From assembly GCF_002165305.2 (NCBI RefSeq), contig NZ_CP032286.1, positions 2,914,001 to 2,978,000 of the forward strand: a DNA stretch of 64,000 bases. Reading direction: 5' to 3'. Source of the DNA: Acinetobacter sp. WCHA55 (GTDB taxonomy: Bacteria > Pseudomonadota > Gammaproteobacteria > Pseudomonadales > Moraxellaceae). A program made the position numbers and the translations under genes. Position 1 is the first letter of the stretch. The number at the start of each line of letters is the position of its first letter. The notes under the pieces are model-generated. The model was not told the DNA's origin, searched no databases, and saw only the letters and a program-made list of their open reading frames with translations. Positions 35,096 to 43,877 of this stretch are shown here, piece by piece.

Positions 35096-35608
35096 ATGAC
35101 CTTTCAAAACTTAGAAGTTGTACATGTAGTCGCAATGGATCAGCAACGCTGTATTGGTAAAGGCAATGACCTACCTTGGCATATTTCAGCCGATCTAAAA
35201 CATTTCAAAGCCATCACCCAAGGTGGTGTAGTCATCATGGGGCGTAAAACGCTGGAATCGATGGGCCGTACATTACCCAAGCGTGTCAATTGGGTCATTA
35301 CTCGCGACACTTCTTGGGCTTTTGAAGGCACAAAGGTGGCTTACAGCATCGAAGAGGCTTTAACGCAAGCTGTTGCCGATGTTCAAGCTTCAGAAAAACC
35401 AGAAAGTATTTTTATCATTGGTGGCGGTGAAATTTTCAAACAGACCATCGACATTGCAGACCGTTTAGAGCTCACGCATGTTGAACTCGATGTGCAAGGT
35501 GATGCGCATTACCCTGCCATTCCAGCAGCATTCAAAAAAGTGGCGTCAGAACAACATATTGATGACAAAACTGGAGTTGCTTTTGAGTTCGCAAGCTATC
35601 AAAAATAA
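35096..35608 (+). CDS. folA: Dihydrofolate reductase
   Basis: This enzyme regenerates tetrahydrofolate from dihydrofolate with NADPH and is the target of trimethoprim. From the ATG at 35096 the product is 170 residues. Visible motifs are VVAMDQQRCIGKGNDLPWHISADLKHFK (active site, including the LPWH loop), GGVVIMGRKTLESMGR (NADPH site) and IFIIGGGEIFK. The frame is open to 35039, but that 19-residue extension is basic and unlike the family start. It lies 116 bases after thyA. Confidence 0.96.
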   Translation: MTFQNLEVVHVVAMDQQRCIGKGNDLPWHISADLKHFKAITQGGVVIMGRKTLESMGRTLPKRVNWVITRDTSWAFEGTKVAYSIEEALTQAVADVQASEKPESIFIIGGGEIFKQTIDIADRLELTHVELDVQGDAHYPAIPAAFKKVASEQHIDDKTGVAFEFASYQK

Positions 35609-35634
35609 AGCATATTCTTTTTGCTAAAAGCACG

Positions 35635-36687
35635 ATGCATATCATGATCAAAATAGAATTTTGGCGGACACTGGGCTTTGGATTACTCCACACCCTGTTT
35701 AGTATTTTTGTCTTGTTCAGTTCAATTTGGCTGTGTTTTGCATTGTGGATTCAAGAGCCTTTGGGCTGGTTGATTAGCCGTATTTTTATTGGGATCTGGA
35801 TTGCTTTTGCGCTCAGCATTTTAGGCATCTATATCACCCAAAGCTTTTTTGGTCGTCGCCTCGATATCATCCTTTATCTCCTTGGCTTTTTACTGGCGTT
35901 GTCTTGGTATTTTAGTTTAGATGCTCGCCAAGACCGCGACTGGCAACCTGAAGTAGCAAAAATCTTGCATTATGAAAAACAAGGTGACCATGTCACCCTT
36001 CATAATGTCCGTAATTTCACATGGCACCCTGACGGCTCTTATACTGAGCATTGGGATACCCGCTCTTTCGATCTAAATCAAATCACTGGAGTCAATATCA
36101 TTACCTCATACTGGATGGGGCCGCAAATCGCACATACCTTGGTCAGTTTTGATTTTGCCAATACTGCACCGCTGACCTTTTCCATTGAAATTCGCAAAGA
36201 GAAAAATGAAGAATTTTCAGCGATTGGCGGTTTTTTTAGAAAATATGAGCTAAGTTTAGTAGCCTCAGACGAACATGATATTGTGTATACCCGCAGTAAT
36301 ATTCGTCATGAACAAGTCTATTTCTTTCCTGTCCTCCTCGGACAGGCTGAAAGTAAAGCACTATTTGTAGAGTATTTACATAAGGCCGACGAGCTCGCCA
36401 AATATCCTAAGTGGTATAACACCCTCACCAGTAATTGCACCACTTTGGTATTTGACATGGTTCAAGCCGTTTCACATGACGCTTTACCAACGGACTATCG
36501 TATTTTAGCTTCAGGCTATTTACCGGACTATCTGTATGACTTAGGTGCGATTAGTCCGCAGTGGGATATCAAAACGTGGTATCAAAAAGCCCATATCAAC
36601 CCACGCGTAAGCAAAGAAACAGAGTTAACCAGTCGTGAGTATTCACAGCTTATTCGCCAGGGTTTACCTGTTGACCAAACTCGCTAA
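35635..36687 (+). CDS. DUF4105 membrane protein (Lnb N-terminal-like domain)
   Basis: This is a 350-residue protein. Three hydrophobic segments at about 12-100 anchor it in the inner membrane, then a periplasmic domain follows. YNTLTSNCTTLVFDMVQAVSHDALPTDYRILASGYLPDYLYDLG, with the conserved N-C-T-T motif, is characteristic of DUF4105. The Cys in SNCTT suggests a papain-like protease or transferase fold as seen in Lnb-type proteins, but catalytic role is not shown. ATGs at 35635 and 35644 are both possible starts. It is 26 bases after folA and may be cotranscribed with it. Confidence 0.78.
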   Translation: MHIMIKIEFWRTLGFGLLHTLFSIFVLFSSIWLCFALWIQEPLGWLISRIFIGIWIAFALSILGIYITQSFFGRRLDIILYLLGFLLALSWYFSLDARQDRDWQPEVAKILHYEKQGDHVTLHNVRNFTWHPDGSYTEHWDTRSFDLNQITGVNIITSYWMGPQIAHTLVSFDFANTAPLTFSIEIRKEKNEEFSAIGGFFRKYELSLVASDEHDIVYTRSNIRHEQVYFFPVLLGQAESKALFVEYLHKADELAKYPKWYNTLTSNCTTLVFDMVQAVSHDALPTDYRILASGYLPDYLYDLGAISPQWDIKTWYQKAHINPRVSKETELTSREYSQLIRQGLPVDQTR

Positions 36688-36782
36688 GGTCTGCAACGAA
36701 AATCTGCAAGTTAAAACTGGCAATCAAGGGCAAAATTTGCTTTGATAGTTCAGACAATACATCACAATAAGAGTCTGATCCC

Positions 36783-37241
36783 ATGTTAAAAAAACTGATT
36801 GCAAGCAGTCTTTTAGCGAGTAGCTTAATCATGACTGGTTGCCAAACGACACCACCGCCATCCGACACCATTGAAATGACCAACATTCAACAGCTTCAGC
36901 AACGGACTTGGATTTTGACGCAAATGGGCAATACCGAAATTAAAACAGCACCCAATGAACGTAATATTCCAAGCCTTCAGTTTTCAACCGATAATCGCAT
37001 CAGTGGTGCAGATGGCTGTAACCGCATCATGGGTAGCTATACCGTTGGACGCGATACGCTTACCTTGAGCCAGCTCGCAACCACCCGAATGGCCTGTATC
37101 AATAACAGTGCTGTACCGCAACAGTTCCAAGAAGCGCTGGCAAAAGTGACACATTACCAAGTGTTTGGTAAAACGCTAAAACTACTCGATCGACATGGTA
37201 ACTTGCTGCTACAGTTTGGCTCTGCCATTCAACCACGTTAA
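36783..37241 (+). CDS. META-domain lipoprotein (HslJ-like)
   Basis: This is a 152-residue predicted lipoprotein with lipobox MTGC (Cys20). The mature part holds a META/HslJ domain: LQQRTWILTQMGN, PSLQFSTDNRISGADGCNRIMGSYTV, LSQLATTRMACIN and LLDRHGNLLLQF. Relatives include HslJ, linked to heat-shock and novobiocin resistance, and other outer-membrane META proteins of unknown action. It is followed by a good terminator. Confidence 0.85.
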   Translation: MLKKLIASSLLASSLIMTGCQTTPPPSDTIEMTNIQQLQQRTWILTQMGNTEIKTAPNERNIPSLQFSTDNRISGADGCNRIMGSYTVGRDTLTLSQLATTRMACINNSAVPQQFQEALAKVTHYQVFGKTLKLLDRHGNLLLQFGSAIQPR

Positions 37242-37252
37242 ATTGTTTCTAT

Positions 37253-37279
37253 AAAAAGCCTGTAATCACAGGCTTTTTT
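37253..37279 (+). terminator. Terminator after the META lipoprotein
   Basis: AAAAAGCCTGT-AATC-ACAGGCTTTTTT. Confidence 0.95.
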
Positions 37280-37355
37280 AATCTGTAGCAAATAACATTG
37301 TACTGTACCAATCAGCCCTTATATAAACAGATATAAACACTATTAGGATTTTAAA

Positions 37356-37883
37356 ATGCAACAAGCACTCTTTGGTGGTGGATGTTTTTGGTGTGTAGAA
37401 GCGGTTTATTTAGAGCTTCAGGGCATACATAAAGTGACCAGTGGTTATGCAGGTGGAGATACCGACAACCCAACGTATGAAGACATTTGTCATGGCGATA
37501 CCAACCATGCCGAAGTTATTTTAATTGATTTTGATGAAGCTCAAATCAGCTATGCTCAGCTGCTCGATGTATTTTTTGCCACTCATGATCCTACAACACT
37601 CAACCGTCAAGGCAATGATGTCGGAACCCAGTATCGTTCAGTCATTTACTATTTTAATGATGCACAGCGTGCTGTAGCGGAACAGGCGATTGCTAACTTA
37701 AAAGCTGAAGGTCTCGATATTGTGACCGAACTCAGCCCAGCACCAACCTTCTATGCCGCAGAGGATTATCATCAGAATTTTTATGCACGGAATCCATCCC
37801 AAGGTTATTGTAACTTTGCCATTCCACCAAAACTGATGAAGCTACGCTCTAAGTTTCAGGCTTTATTGAAAGACAGCAAATAA
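37356..37883 (+). CDS. msrA: Peptide-methionine (S)-S-oxide reductase
   Basis: This 175-residue cytoplasmic repair enzyme reduces the S-epimer of methionine sulfoxide in proteins. The active-site [12 protein letters not shown] gives the nucleophilic Cys10. [37 protein letters not shown] and [18 protein letters not shown] are the expected family stretches; the Cys in QGYC may be the resolving residue. It is a stand-alone MsrA without an MsrB fusion and is the only gene between two terminators. Confidence 0.97.
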   Translation: MQQALFGGGCFWCVEAVYLELQGIHKVTSGYAGGDTDNPTYEDICHGDTNHAEVILIDFDEAQISYAQLLDVFFATHDPTTLNRQGNDVGTQYRSVIYYFNDAQRAVAEQAIANLKAEGLDIVTELSPAPTFYAAEDYHQNFYARNPSQGYCNFAIPPKLMKLRSKFQALLKDSK

Positions 37884-37889
37884 CTCACC

Positions 37890-37921
37890 AAAAAAAAGCG
37901 ACTTCAAGAGTCGCTTTTTTT
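37890..37921. terminator. Bidirectional terminator between msrA and exbD
   Basis: AAAAAAAGCGACT-TCAAG-AGTCGCTTTTTTT. It serves both converging transcripts. Confidence 0.93.
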
Positions 37922-37929
37922 ATATCAGC

Positions 37930-38334
37930 TTAGTTATCACTGACGAAAGCAATATCTGCCAGTCCAGCTTCACTCGCACGAGACATGACTTGTGCCACCA
38001 TATCGTAACGAGATTCTTTATCTGCACGAAGTTGAACCGTTGGCTTGGTTTCCAACTCACCCGCTTCATTAAAACGCGTTTGTAGTTCTTCCAAACTAAT
38101 CACTTGATTATCCCAAGCCACTTCGCCGTTTGCATTAATGCTCACTGTAATAGCTTTAGGTGGAGGATCCACAATATCAGCCGTCGTTTTTGGTAAAGTT
38201 AATGGAATTGATGGGTTGGCAACGGTCGCTGTCACCAAGAAGATGATCATCAAAACCAGCATAATATCGATCAGCGGAATGAGGTTCATCTCATTCATGC
38301 CAGCATCGTTATCGTCACCCAATTGAAAAGCCAT
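37930..38334 (-). CDS. exbD: Biopolymer transport protein ExbD
   Basis: This is a 134-residue energising subunit of the TonB system. One N-terminal span (NLIPLIDIMLVLMIIFLVTATV) carries the conserved proton-path Asp in PLIDIMLVL (D27 by position in the family pattern). A periplasmic domain follows (PKTTADIVDPPPKAITVSINANGEV). It overlaps the exbB stop by one base and is the last gene of tonB-exbB-exbD. Confidence 0.95.
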   Translation of the reverse strand: MAFQLGDDNDAGMNEMNLIPLIDIMLVLMIIFLVTATVANPSIPLTLPKTTADIVDPPPKAITVSINANGEVAWDNQVISLEELQTRFNEAGELETKPTVQLRADKESRYDMVAQVMSRASEAGLADIAFVSDN

Positions 38335-38957
38335 TAAGCTTGACCTCCAACTAAACCTTGTTGAGTCGCTTTACTTTCTACTGTCGCAGGTGCTGAGTCT
38401 TGTTGCAACATGGTATCAATTAACAAGCCGTGTGCTTGGTCTTGAAGCTCATGTGCTAAAGTACGGTTCACACGTGCACAGATGTTATACGCTAACACAG
38501 CAGGAATCGCGACAGCTAAACCTAAACCCGTCATGATTAATGCTTCCCCCACAGGAGTTGCAACTTGGGCTAAGCCCGCTTGACCACTTTTGCCAACAGC
38601 AACTAGGGCATGGAAAATCCCCCATACTGTACCGAACAAACCCACGAACGGTGCAAGCGATGCAATCGTGCCTAGAACTGAAACACCTTTCTCAGCATTT
38701 GCTTTTTCAGCAGAAATTTGACGAAGAAGTGCTTGCTCTGCAACTGCTTTACGTTGTTCAAAGTTCAGCACAGCAAACTTCGATTTTAACTTAGCTAAAG
38801 CTTGCGAAAGTTGAGCATAAGCTTGTTGTTTCAATTGACGTGTACCCATGATACGTAAAACAAAGATGGTCCACGTTGCAATCGACATTGCCAACAAGAT
38901 GAAATACAGTGTTTTACTGACTGCATCAGCATGTTGCCAATAAACTGAAAAGTTCAT
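38334..38957 (-). CDS. exbB: Biopolymer transport protein ExbB (MotA/TolQ/ExbB)
   Basis: This is a 207-residue inner-membrane proton-channel subunit with three spans. The family region VSVLGTIASLAPFVGLFGTVWGIFHALVAVG lies at about 96-127 and GEALIMTGLGLAVAIPAVLAYNI at about 140-162. With ExbD it drives TonB. It is 19 bases after tonB and overlaps exbD by one base, so the three genes form one operon. Confidence 0.95.
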   Translation of the reverse strand: MNFSVYWQHADAVSKTLYFILLAMSIATWTIFVLRIMGTRQLKQQAYAQLSQALAKLKSKFAVLNFEQRKAVAEQALLRQISAEKANAEKGVSVLGTIASLAPFVGLFGTVWGIFHALVAVGKSGQAGLAQVATPVGEALIMTGLGLAVAIPAVLAYNICARVNRTLAHELQDQAHGLLIDTMLQQDSAPATVESKATQQGLVGGQA

Positions 38958-38976
38958 ACTCGAACTCCTGATAAAG

Positions 38977-39744
38977 TTAGCGTTTTGTATTCAATTCTAA
39001 ATCAAATGGTTGCTCAGCCCGAATTGGATAAGCCACACCATTTTCTTTATAAGGTTTAAATTTAGCGCCTTTGACAGCTCTTAAAATCTTTTCATCTAAA
39101 GCAGGTACACCACTTGAGCGCGTAATACGGGCATTTACAATCGACCCTTTTTCATTCGCCTCAATCAGCACCACGACTCGACGGTTCTCACCTTGTAAAT
39201 CTTGATTACTATAAACTGGTTTTGGAGAGCGACTCCATTGCACACCTGAACCACCAATCGACACCGACTTAGGTGAAGTATCAGCAGGTTCAGCTTGAGT
39301 GACAGGTTTCGCTTGCTCTTGTTTCTCGACAGGTTTTTCGACTTTTTTCTCTGTAGTCGTCGTGGTGACTGTCGGTTTTACTGGGGTTTCGGTTGGTTTA
39401 ACAACGGGTTTAACCACTTCTGCTTTTTTAACTTGTTGAACCTTTTCTACCTTTTTCGGTGGAGTCGGTTGTGGTTTTTCCACAATCTTCACTTCCTTCG
39501 GCTTCGTCGGTTCCTTTTTCGGTTCTTCCTTCGGCTTAGGTGGTAGCGGTTTTGGTGGTTCTTGAATTTTAACGAAGCGAACCTTCATAGGTTCTTTTTC
39601 AATCGGTTTGAGTTCAGGAGCTTTCATGTGGTTCACTGCCCACAATACGCCCATATGGCCCACGACAACCGCGATCAAGGCAGCAAGAACTTTCTTTTTC
39701 ATCGGGTTGGGAGTCTGCATAGGAGAAATAACTGTTGAACTCAT
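38977..39744 (-). CDS. tonB: Energy transducer TonB
   Basis: This is a 255-residue protein that transmits energy to outer-membrane receptors. An N-terminal anchor (VLAALIAVVVGHMGVLWAVNHM, about 19-40) is followed by a Pro/Lys/Glu-rich periplasmic spacer (about 50-150, with repeated PKEEPKKEPTKPKE patterns), and the C-terminal TonB domain (VVLIEANEKGSIVNARITRSSGVPALDEKILRAVKGAKFKPY). A candidate Fur palindrome lies 95 bases upstream. The two receptors at 14-19 kb are obvious partners. Confidence 0.94.
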   Translation of the reverse strand: MSSTVISPMQTPNPMKKKVLAALIAVVVGHMGVLWAVNHMKAPELKPIEKEPMKVRFVKIQEPPKPLPPKPKEEPKKEPTKPKEVKIVEKPQPTPPKKVEKVQQVKKAEVVKPVVKPTETPVKPTVTTTTTEKKVEKPVEKQEQAKPVTQAEPADTSPKSVSIGGSGVQWSRSPKPVYSNQDLQGENRRVVVLIEANEKGSIVNARITRSSGVPALDEKILRAVKGAKFKPYKENGVAYPIRAEQPFDLELNTKR

Positions 39745-39835
39745 TAAAATCGGTGACCTAATTTAAGCGGAGTGGCTACTGTGTCGGTTTCCACTATAAC
39801 GCTTATCGGTTAGTACAATAAAGTAGCGCAATGAT

Positions 39836-39856
39836 AAATGAGAAGTGTTTTCATTT
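39836..39856. promoter_or_regulatory. Fur-like palindrome upstream of tonB
   Basis: AAATGAGAA-GTG-TTTTCATTT is nearly symmetric. Its core TGAGAAGTGTTTTCA matches the 7-1-7 Fur consensus at 10 of 14 positions, weaker than the receptor sites. Confidence 0.4.
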
Positions 39857-39906
39857 GCAACTATTAATTTGTCACTTTTTATGGTTTTTTCTAATCATAC
39901 CCAAAC

Positions 39907-39940
39907 AAAAAAGGCATACTTAATGTATGCCTTTTTTTTT
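39907..39940 (-). terminator. Terminator after purU
   Basis: AAAAAAGGCATAC-TTAAT-GTATGCCTTTTTTTTT. It follows purU on the minus strand and could block read-through into the tonB operon. Confidence 0.93.
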
Positions 39941-39961
39941 AATATTGCTTGCAACCATTTT

Positions 39962-40828
39962 TTATTGGAAAACGACTGTTTTGTTACCATCAACAATAAT
40001 ACGGTCTTCTAAGTGCCACTTCACTGCGCGTGCCAAGACATTACGTTCAACATCCTGACCCAATTCACGTAATTGATCAACCGTAAAGTCATGGTTCACA
40101 CGCTCTACATCTTGCTCAATGATTGGACCTTGATCCAGATCTGCAGTGACATAGTGTGCGGTTGCACCAATGAGTTTTACACCTTTTTCATGCGCTTGCT
40201 TATATGGGTTTGCACCAACAAAAGCAGGTAGGAATGAATGGTGAATGTTGATCACTTTCATTTCCCACTTTTCAACAAATGCTTCATCTAGAATTTGCAT
40301 ATAACGCGCAAGTACCAATAAATCATTGCCTTGCATTAATTCATCAATTTCAGCATAAGCTTCACGTTTGTTGTCCTTAGTCACAGGGACAACTTCAAAC
40401 GGAATGCCAAAGTTCTCAACCGCTTCACGTAAAGTTTCGTGGTTAGAAATCACTTTAGTAATTTCGCACGGTAAACCGCCACGCGCATGACGCCATAACA
40501 GCTCAAGTAAGGCATGATCTACTTTAGACACCAAAATCCCGACTTTTTTCACATCGCTGACCAGCGCCAAGCGCCATTGCATTTCATAACGCTCTGCTAC
40601 ATTTACAGCAAAAGTTTGAGTAATGCTTTCTTTACGAGACTGTAAATTGTCTAGTTCAAACTCAACACGCATAAAGTAACGTCCGCCCTGAGCTTCAGTC
40701 GCGTATTGATCAAGCGCAGTAATATTTGCGCCTTGATGATACAAAAAGCTCGATACAGCTTGCACGATCCCTGGTTTATCTTCACAAGTAATCAGTAAAC
40801 GTGCTGTGTTAGCAGTTGTCATGTTCAT
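39962..40828 (-). CDS. purU: Formyltetrahydrofolate deformylase
   Basis: PurU hydrolyses 10-formyltetrahydrofolate to formate and tetrahydrofolate, balancing one-carbon pools. This 288-residue protein has an N-terminal ACT domain (LLITCEDKPGIVQAVSSFLYHQGANITALDQYA) and a C-terminal formyltransferase-like domain with VISNHE, INIHHSFLPAFVGANPYKQAHEKGVKLIGATAHYVTADLDQGPIIEQD, where H of HHSFLP and the GATAHYV segment are catalytic-region signatures. MNMTT and MTT are both possible starts. Confidence 0.95.
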   Translation of the reverse strand: MNMTTANTARLLITCEDKPGIVQAVSSFLYHQGANITALDQYATEAQGGRYFMRVEFELDNLQSRKESITQTFAVNVAERYEMQWRLALVSDVKKVGILVSKVDHALLELLWRHARGGLPCEITKVISNHETLREAVENFGIPFEVVPVTKDNKREAYAEIDELMQGNDLLVLARYMQILDEAFVEKWEMKVINIHHSFLPAFVGANPYKQAHEKGVKLIGATAHYVTADLDQGPIIEQDVERVNHDFTVDQLRELGQDVERNVLARAVKWHLEDRIIVDGNKTVVFQ

Positions 40829-40911
40829 GTTGGTTCTTGTTACACCTAATCAAAATAAGCCGAGTATTCTACCGTGTTTCACGCGCTTTCTAAATAGCTT
40901 GTTTTTCGGCT

Positions 40912-41622
40912 TCAATTATTTTTCATATGTGAAAGACTCGCGAAAAGTTCTGACGGGCCAAAACTTTCCAATAATCGCTCATACGTTTCACGGCTTTCAC
41001 CGCGCAAATACGCTCCTTCTAAGAACACCATTTGGCGCAACGCTTGCCAAACCCATTTCTCTTCAAGATGATTTGAATCACTGATATGCCCAGACATATA
41101 CAAGAAGTTGGTCCAGTTGGTGAGGACAATCCACAAATTAATCACCAATGCTTCTATTTCAGAAGGTGTCATTTGCATTAAACCAGCATCAACAAAGGCC
41201 TGATAAATTTTTTGCCCTTGTTGCATAACCTGTCCAGCAAAACGTGGATACATTTTTCTAAAATCTTCGTTATTTTCAACTAAATGATAAACATCACGAT
41301 GTAAAAATCGATAGGCCCACAATTGGTTGCTTAACACTTGGAAATAACTAATTTTATCATTCACATCCAAAACACGATCATCTGGCAGTGCCAGCATGTC
41401 CAGTGTTTCTTTCTGATACTGCTCCATCAACTCCTTAATAATTTCGCTCTTATTACGGAAGTGATAATACAAATTGCCCGGACTCATATTCAATTCAGCG
41501 GCAATATGATTGGTCGTGACAGAACGTTCTCCACGCTCGTTAAAAAGCTGCAAACTGAGTTGCAAAATACGTTCTTTGGTTTTCAACGTTTTAGTTTGAG
41601 ACATCCTAAAATAACCATTCAT
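40912..41622 (-). CDS. TetR-family transcriptional regulator
   Basis: This 236-residue repressor has an N-terminal helix-turn-helix (KERILQLSLQLFNERGERSVTTNHIAAELNMSPGNLYYHFRNKSEII, about 18-63) of the TetR type. A ligand-binding helical domain follows. It is divergent from the aldehyde dehydrogenase gene at 41721, and a perfect palindrome at 41664-41681 lies between the two starts, so control of that gene and of itself is likely (inference). M1 or M7 (MSQTKTL) could be the start. Confidence 0.88.
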   Translation of the reverse strand: MNGYFRMSQTKTLKTKERILQLSLQLFNERGERSVTTNHIAAELNMSPGNLYYHFRNKSEIIKELMEQYQKETLDMLALPDDRVLDVNDKISYFQVLSNQLWAYRFLHRDVYHLVENNEDFRKMYPRFAGQVMQQGQKIYQAFVDAGLMQMTPSEIEALVINLWIVLTNWTNFLYMSGHISDSNHLEEKWVWQALRQMVFLEGAYLRGESRETYERLLESFGPSELFASLSHMKNN

Positions 41623-41655
41623 TCAGTGCATTAGAAGACTAACACATAAAGTAAC

Positions 41656-41684
41656 TTGACTAATTAGAGCAATTACTCTAAAAA
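41656..41684 (+). promoter_or_regulatory. Probable TetR operator inside the aldehyde dehydrogenase promoter
   Basis: TTAGAG-CAATTA-CTCTAA (41664-41681) is a perfect inverted repeat. A TTGACT at 41656-41661 fits a -35, and TAAAAA at 41679-41684 is a plausible -10 with 17-base spacing, so the palindrome would sit between the two promoter boxes. Confidence 0.6.
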
Positions 41685-41720
41685 TTAAACATAAATTGAA
41701 ATTTGAAATGGTAGTGCAAC

Positions 41721-43169
41721 ATGAACAGTCAAACAAAAACAACTTCATTGACACCACATTCTTATGATATTCAGCACCTACATGATGTGCTTGAACAACA
41801 AAAGCACGCTTATTTACGCTATCCATTGCCAACAGCAAAAGAGCGTATTGACCGTTTGGCACGACTTAAGCGTATCTTAGTTAAGTATCAAGATCAATTT
41901 GCAGAGGCAATTAATCAAGACTACGGCAACCGTTCCACCAGTGAAACCAAAATTGGCGAATTACTCACCTGTCTTGAACACATTAAATATTATAGCAAGC
42001 ATTTAACCACCTGGATGAAACCCTCGAAACGTCACGTTTCAATCATTCATCAGCCAGCTAAAGCATGGGTGCAATATCAACCTTTAGGTGTGATTGGTAT
42101 TATTACCCCATGGAACTATCCTTTATTACTCTCGATTGGCCCCTTGATTTGTGCTTTGGCGGCAGGCAACCACGCCATGATTAAAATTTCTAGTTCATCT
42201 GGCAACTTTGGTCGCATCCTTGAAAAAGCACTCTCTGAAGCCTTTCCTCAAGAGTTAGTTTCCGTGACCAATGGCGGTGGTGCGATCTCGGATGCCTTTT
42301 GTCGTCTGGCTTTTGATAAGCTCATTTTCACAGGTTCAACCAATGTTGGTAAAACCGTCATGGCTGCTGCGGCAGAGAACCTCGTTCCACTAATCCTAGA
42401 ACTTGGTGGAAAATCACCAGTGTTGGTACATCCTTCTATTCATTTACGGGATGTTGCACAGCGTATTGCCGCAGGAAAACTCTGGAATGCAGGTCAAACC
42501 TGTGTCGCACCTGACTATATGTTCTTACCTAAAGGTAAAACCGCCGAGTTCATTGAGCATTTCCGTGAATGTGTGGAAGAGATGTATCCCGAAATTCTGC
42601 ATAATCCAGACTACACATCGATTATTAATGACCGCCAATACAACCGCTTACAAGGTTATCTTGAAAATGCACGGGAGCATGGTGCACAGGTAGTTGAAAT
42701 CAACCCAGCCCATGAAACTTTTGCCGATACACGTAAAGTGCCCCCTACACTGTTAACTGGGGTCACGCCTGACATGCGTATTATGCAAGAGGAAATCTTT
42801 GGGCCACTGCTGCCGATCATGGAATATGATCAAATAGACGATGTGATCGAGTTTATTAATAGCCGTCCGCGCCCACTTGCATTATACTACTTCGACTTTG
42901 ATCAGGCGCGTGCAGATTATGTTGCACAGCGTACTCATTCAGGGCATTTCGGACAAAACACGGTTTTGACCCATGTCGCACAAGACGATTTACCATTTGG
43001 TGGCGTTGGTGCATCAGGTATGGGGAAATATCATGGTCCAGAAGGTTTCTTCAGTTTGTCGCATGAACGGTCAGTGATGTCGAATCCCAAGTTATATAGC
43101 TTGAAATTCATTCTCCCACCGTTTAACAAACCAATTCACAAGTTGATTTCAAAGACCCTTCTTCGCTAA
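41721..43169 (+). CDS. Aldehyde dehydrogenase, coniferyl-aldehyde type
   Basis: This 482-residue NAD(P)-dependent aldehyde dehydrogenase resembles the coniferyl-aldehyde/fatty-aldehyde group. Motifs are IGIITPWNYPLLLSIGPL (about 120-137), FTGSTNVGKTVMAAAA (cofactor), LELGGKSPVLV with the general base Glu, GQTCVAPDYMFLP with the catalytic Cys and EEIFGPLLPIMEYD. A basic, hydrophobic C-terminus (SLKFILPPFNKPIHKLISKTLLR) may bring it to the membrane. It is divergent from a TetR gene, with which it probably forms a small detoxification switch. Substrate not determinable. Confidence 0.9.
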   Translation: MNSQTKTTSLTPHSYDIQHLHDVLEQQKHAYLRYPLPTAKERIDRLARLKRILVKYQDQFAEAINQDYGNRSTSETKIGELLTCLEHIKYYSKHLTTWMKPSKRHVSIIHQPAKAWVQYQPLGVIGIITPWNYPLLLSIGPLICALAAGNHAMIKISSSSGNFGRILEKALSEAFPQELVSVTNGGGAISDAFCRLAFDKLIFTGSTNVGKTVMAAAAENLVPLILELGGKSPVLVHPSIHLRDVAQRIAAGKLWNAGQTCVAPDYMFLPKGKTAEFIEHFRECVEEMYPEILHNPDYTSIINDRQYNRLQGYLENAREHGAQVVEINPAHETFADTRKVPPTLLTGVTPDMRIMQEEIFGPLLPIMEYDQIDDVIEFINSRPRPLALYYFDFDQARADYVAQRTHSGHFGQNTVLTHVAQDDLPFGGVGASGMGKYHGPEGFFSLSHERSVMSNPKLYSLKFILPPFNKPIHKLISKTLLR

Positions 43170-43176
43170 ATGATCA

Positions 43177-43215
43177 AGGCATGACCTATCGCACTGGTTC
43201 ATGCCTAGTTTTAAT
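43177..43215 (+). terminator. Weak terminator after the aldehyde dehydrogenase
   Basis: AGGCATGA and TCATGCCT form an 8-bp stem with a 14-base loop, followed by AGTTTT. Confidence 0.45.
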
Positions 43216-43328
43216 GAAAATCGCTTGTCTTTTAAGCGCATTTTTGGTATAAAACGCCCCTTGAATGATTTCATCCGTTTACTTAATAACTAGCGCACAA
43301 TCGGTGCTGTCTAGCAATGGAGTTCACC

Positions 43329-43565
43329 ATGTCTAAGGTTTGCCAAGTTACCGGCAAGCGTCCAGTCGTTGGCAACAACGTCTCGCACGCCAATAACAAA
43401 ACCAAACGCCGGTTCGAGCCGAACCTGCATCACCACCGTTTCTGGTTAGAAAGCGAAAAACGTTTCGTACGTCTTCGTCTAACTACAAAAGGTATGCGTA
43501 TTATCGACAAATTGGGTATCGAGAAGGTTGTTGCTGACCTACGTGCTCAAGGTCAAAAGATCTAA
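43329..43565 (+). CDS. rpmB: 50S ribosomal protein L28
   Basis: From the ATG at 43329 the product is 78 residues ([33 protein letters not shown]...), normal for proteobacterial L28. Characteristic parts are [29 protein letters not shown] and [21 protein letters not shown]. The frame is open four codons upstream (MEFT), which I reject because relatives start at MSKVCQ. It is 12 bases before rpmG. Confidence 0.97.
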
Positions 43566-43577
43566 GGAGTCTGAACC

Positions 43578-43733
43578 ATGCGTGATAAAATTCGCCTAGT
43601 TTCTACTGCTGGTACAGGTTATTTCTATACCACAACTAAGAACAAACGTACTATGCCGGAAAAAATGGAAATCAAAAAATTTGATCCAAAAATCCGTCAA
43701 CACGTAATCTTCAAAGAAGCTAAAATTAAATAA
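43578..43733 (+). CDS. rpmG: 50S ribosomal protein L33
   Basis: This 51-residue protein begins [20 protein letters not shown] and continues [20 protein letters not shown], the L33 pattern of the cysteine-free type, so it is probably zinc-independent. The Shine-Dalgarno AAGGAG overlaps the rpmB stop region, and the two genes form the usual rpmB-rpmG pair. A strong terminator follows. Confidence 0.97.
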   Translation: MRDKIRLVSTAGTGYFYTTTKNKRTMPEKMEIKKFDPKIRQHVIFKEAKIK

Positions 43734-43746
43734 TTTTAGTTTTTTG

Positions 43747-43779
43747 AAAAAAACGACCTGCTTTAGGTCGTTTTTTTTT
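43747..43779 (+). terminator. Terminator after rpmBG
   Basis: AAAAAAACGACCT-GCTTT-AGGTCGTTTTTTTTT. Confidence 0.95.
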
Positions 43780-43877
43780 GCTTTTTTTTCGTTCGACTTG
43801 TTAAACTTTTAATCTCTTTTGGCACCTTTTGTGCTTTGCTTCTTTTTCACCCTTAACTTTCGCTTAAGGAGTTTTTA

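Noticed and set aside
39295..39546. Plus-strand frame rich in Phe, Leu and Arg.
   Set aside because: It is a shadow of the Pro/Lys-rich part of tonB on the other strand.
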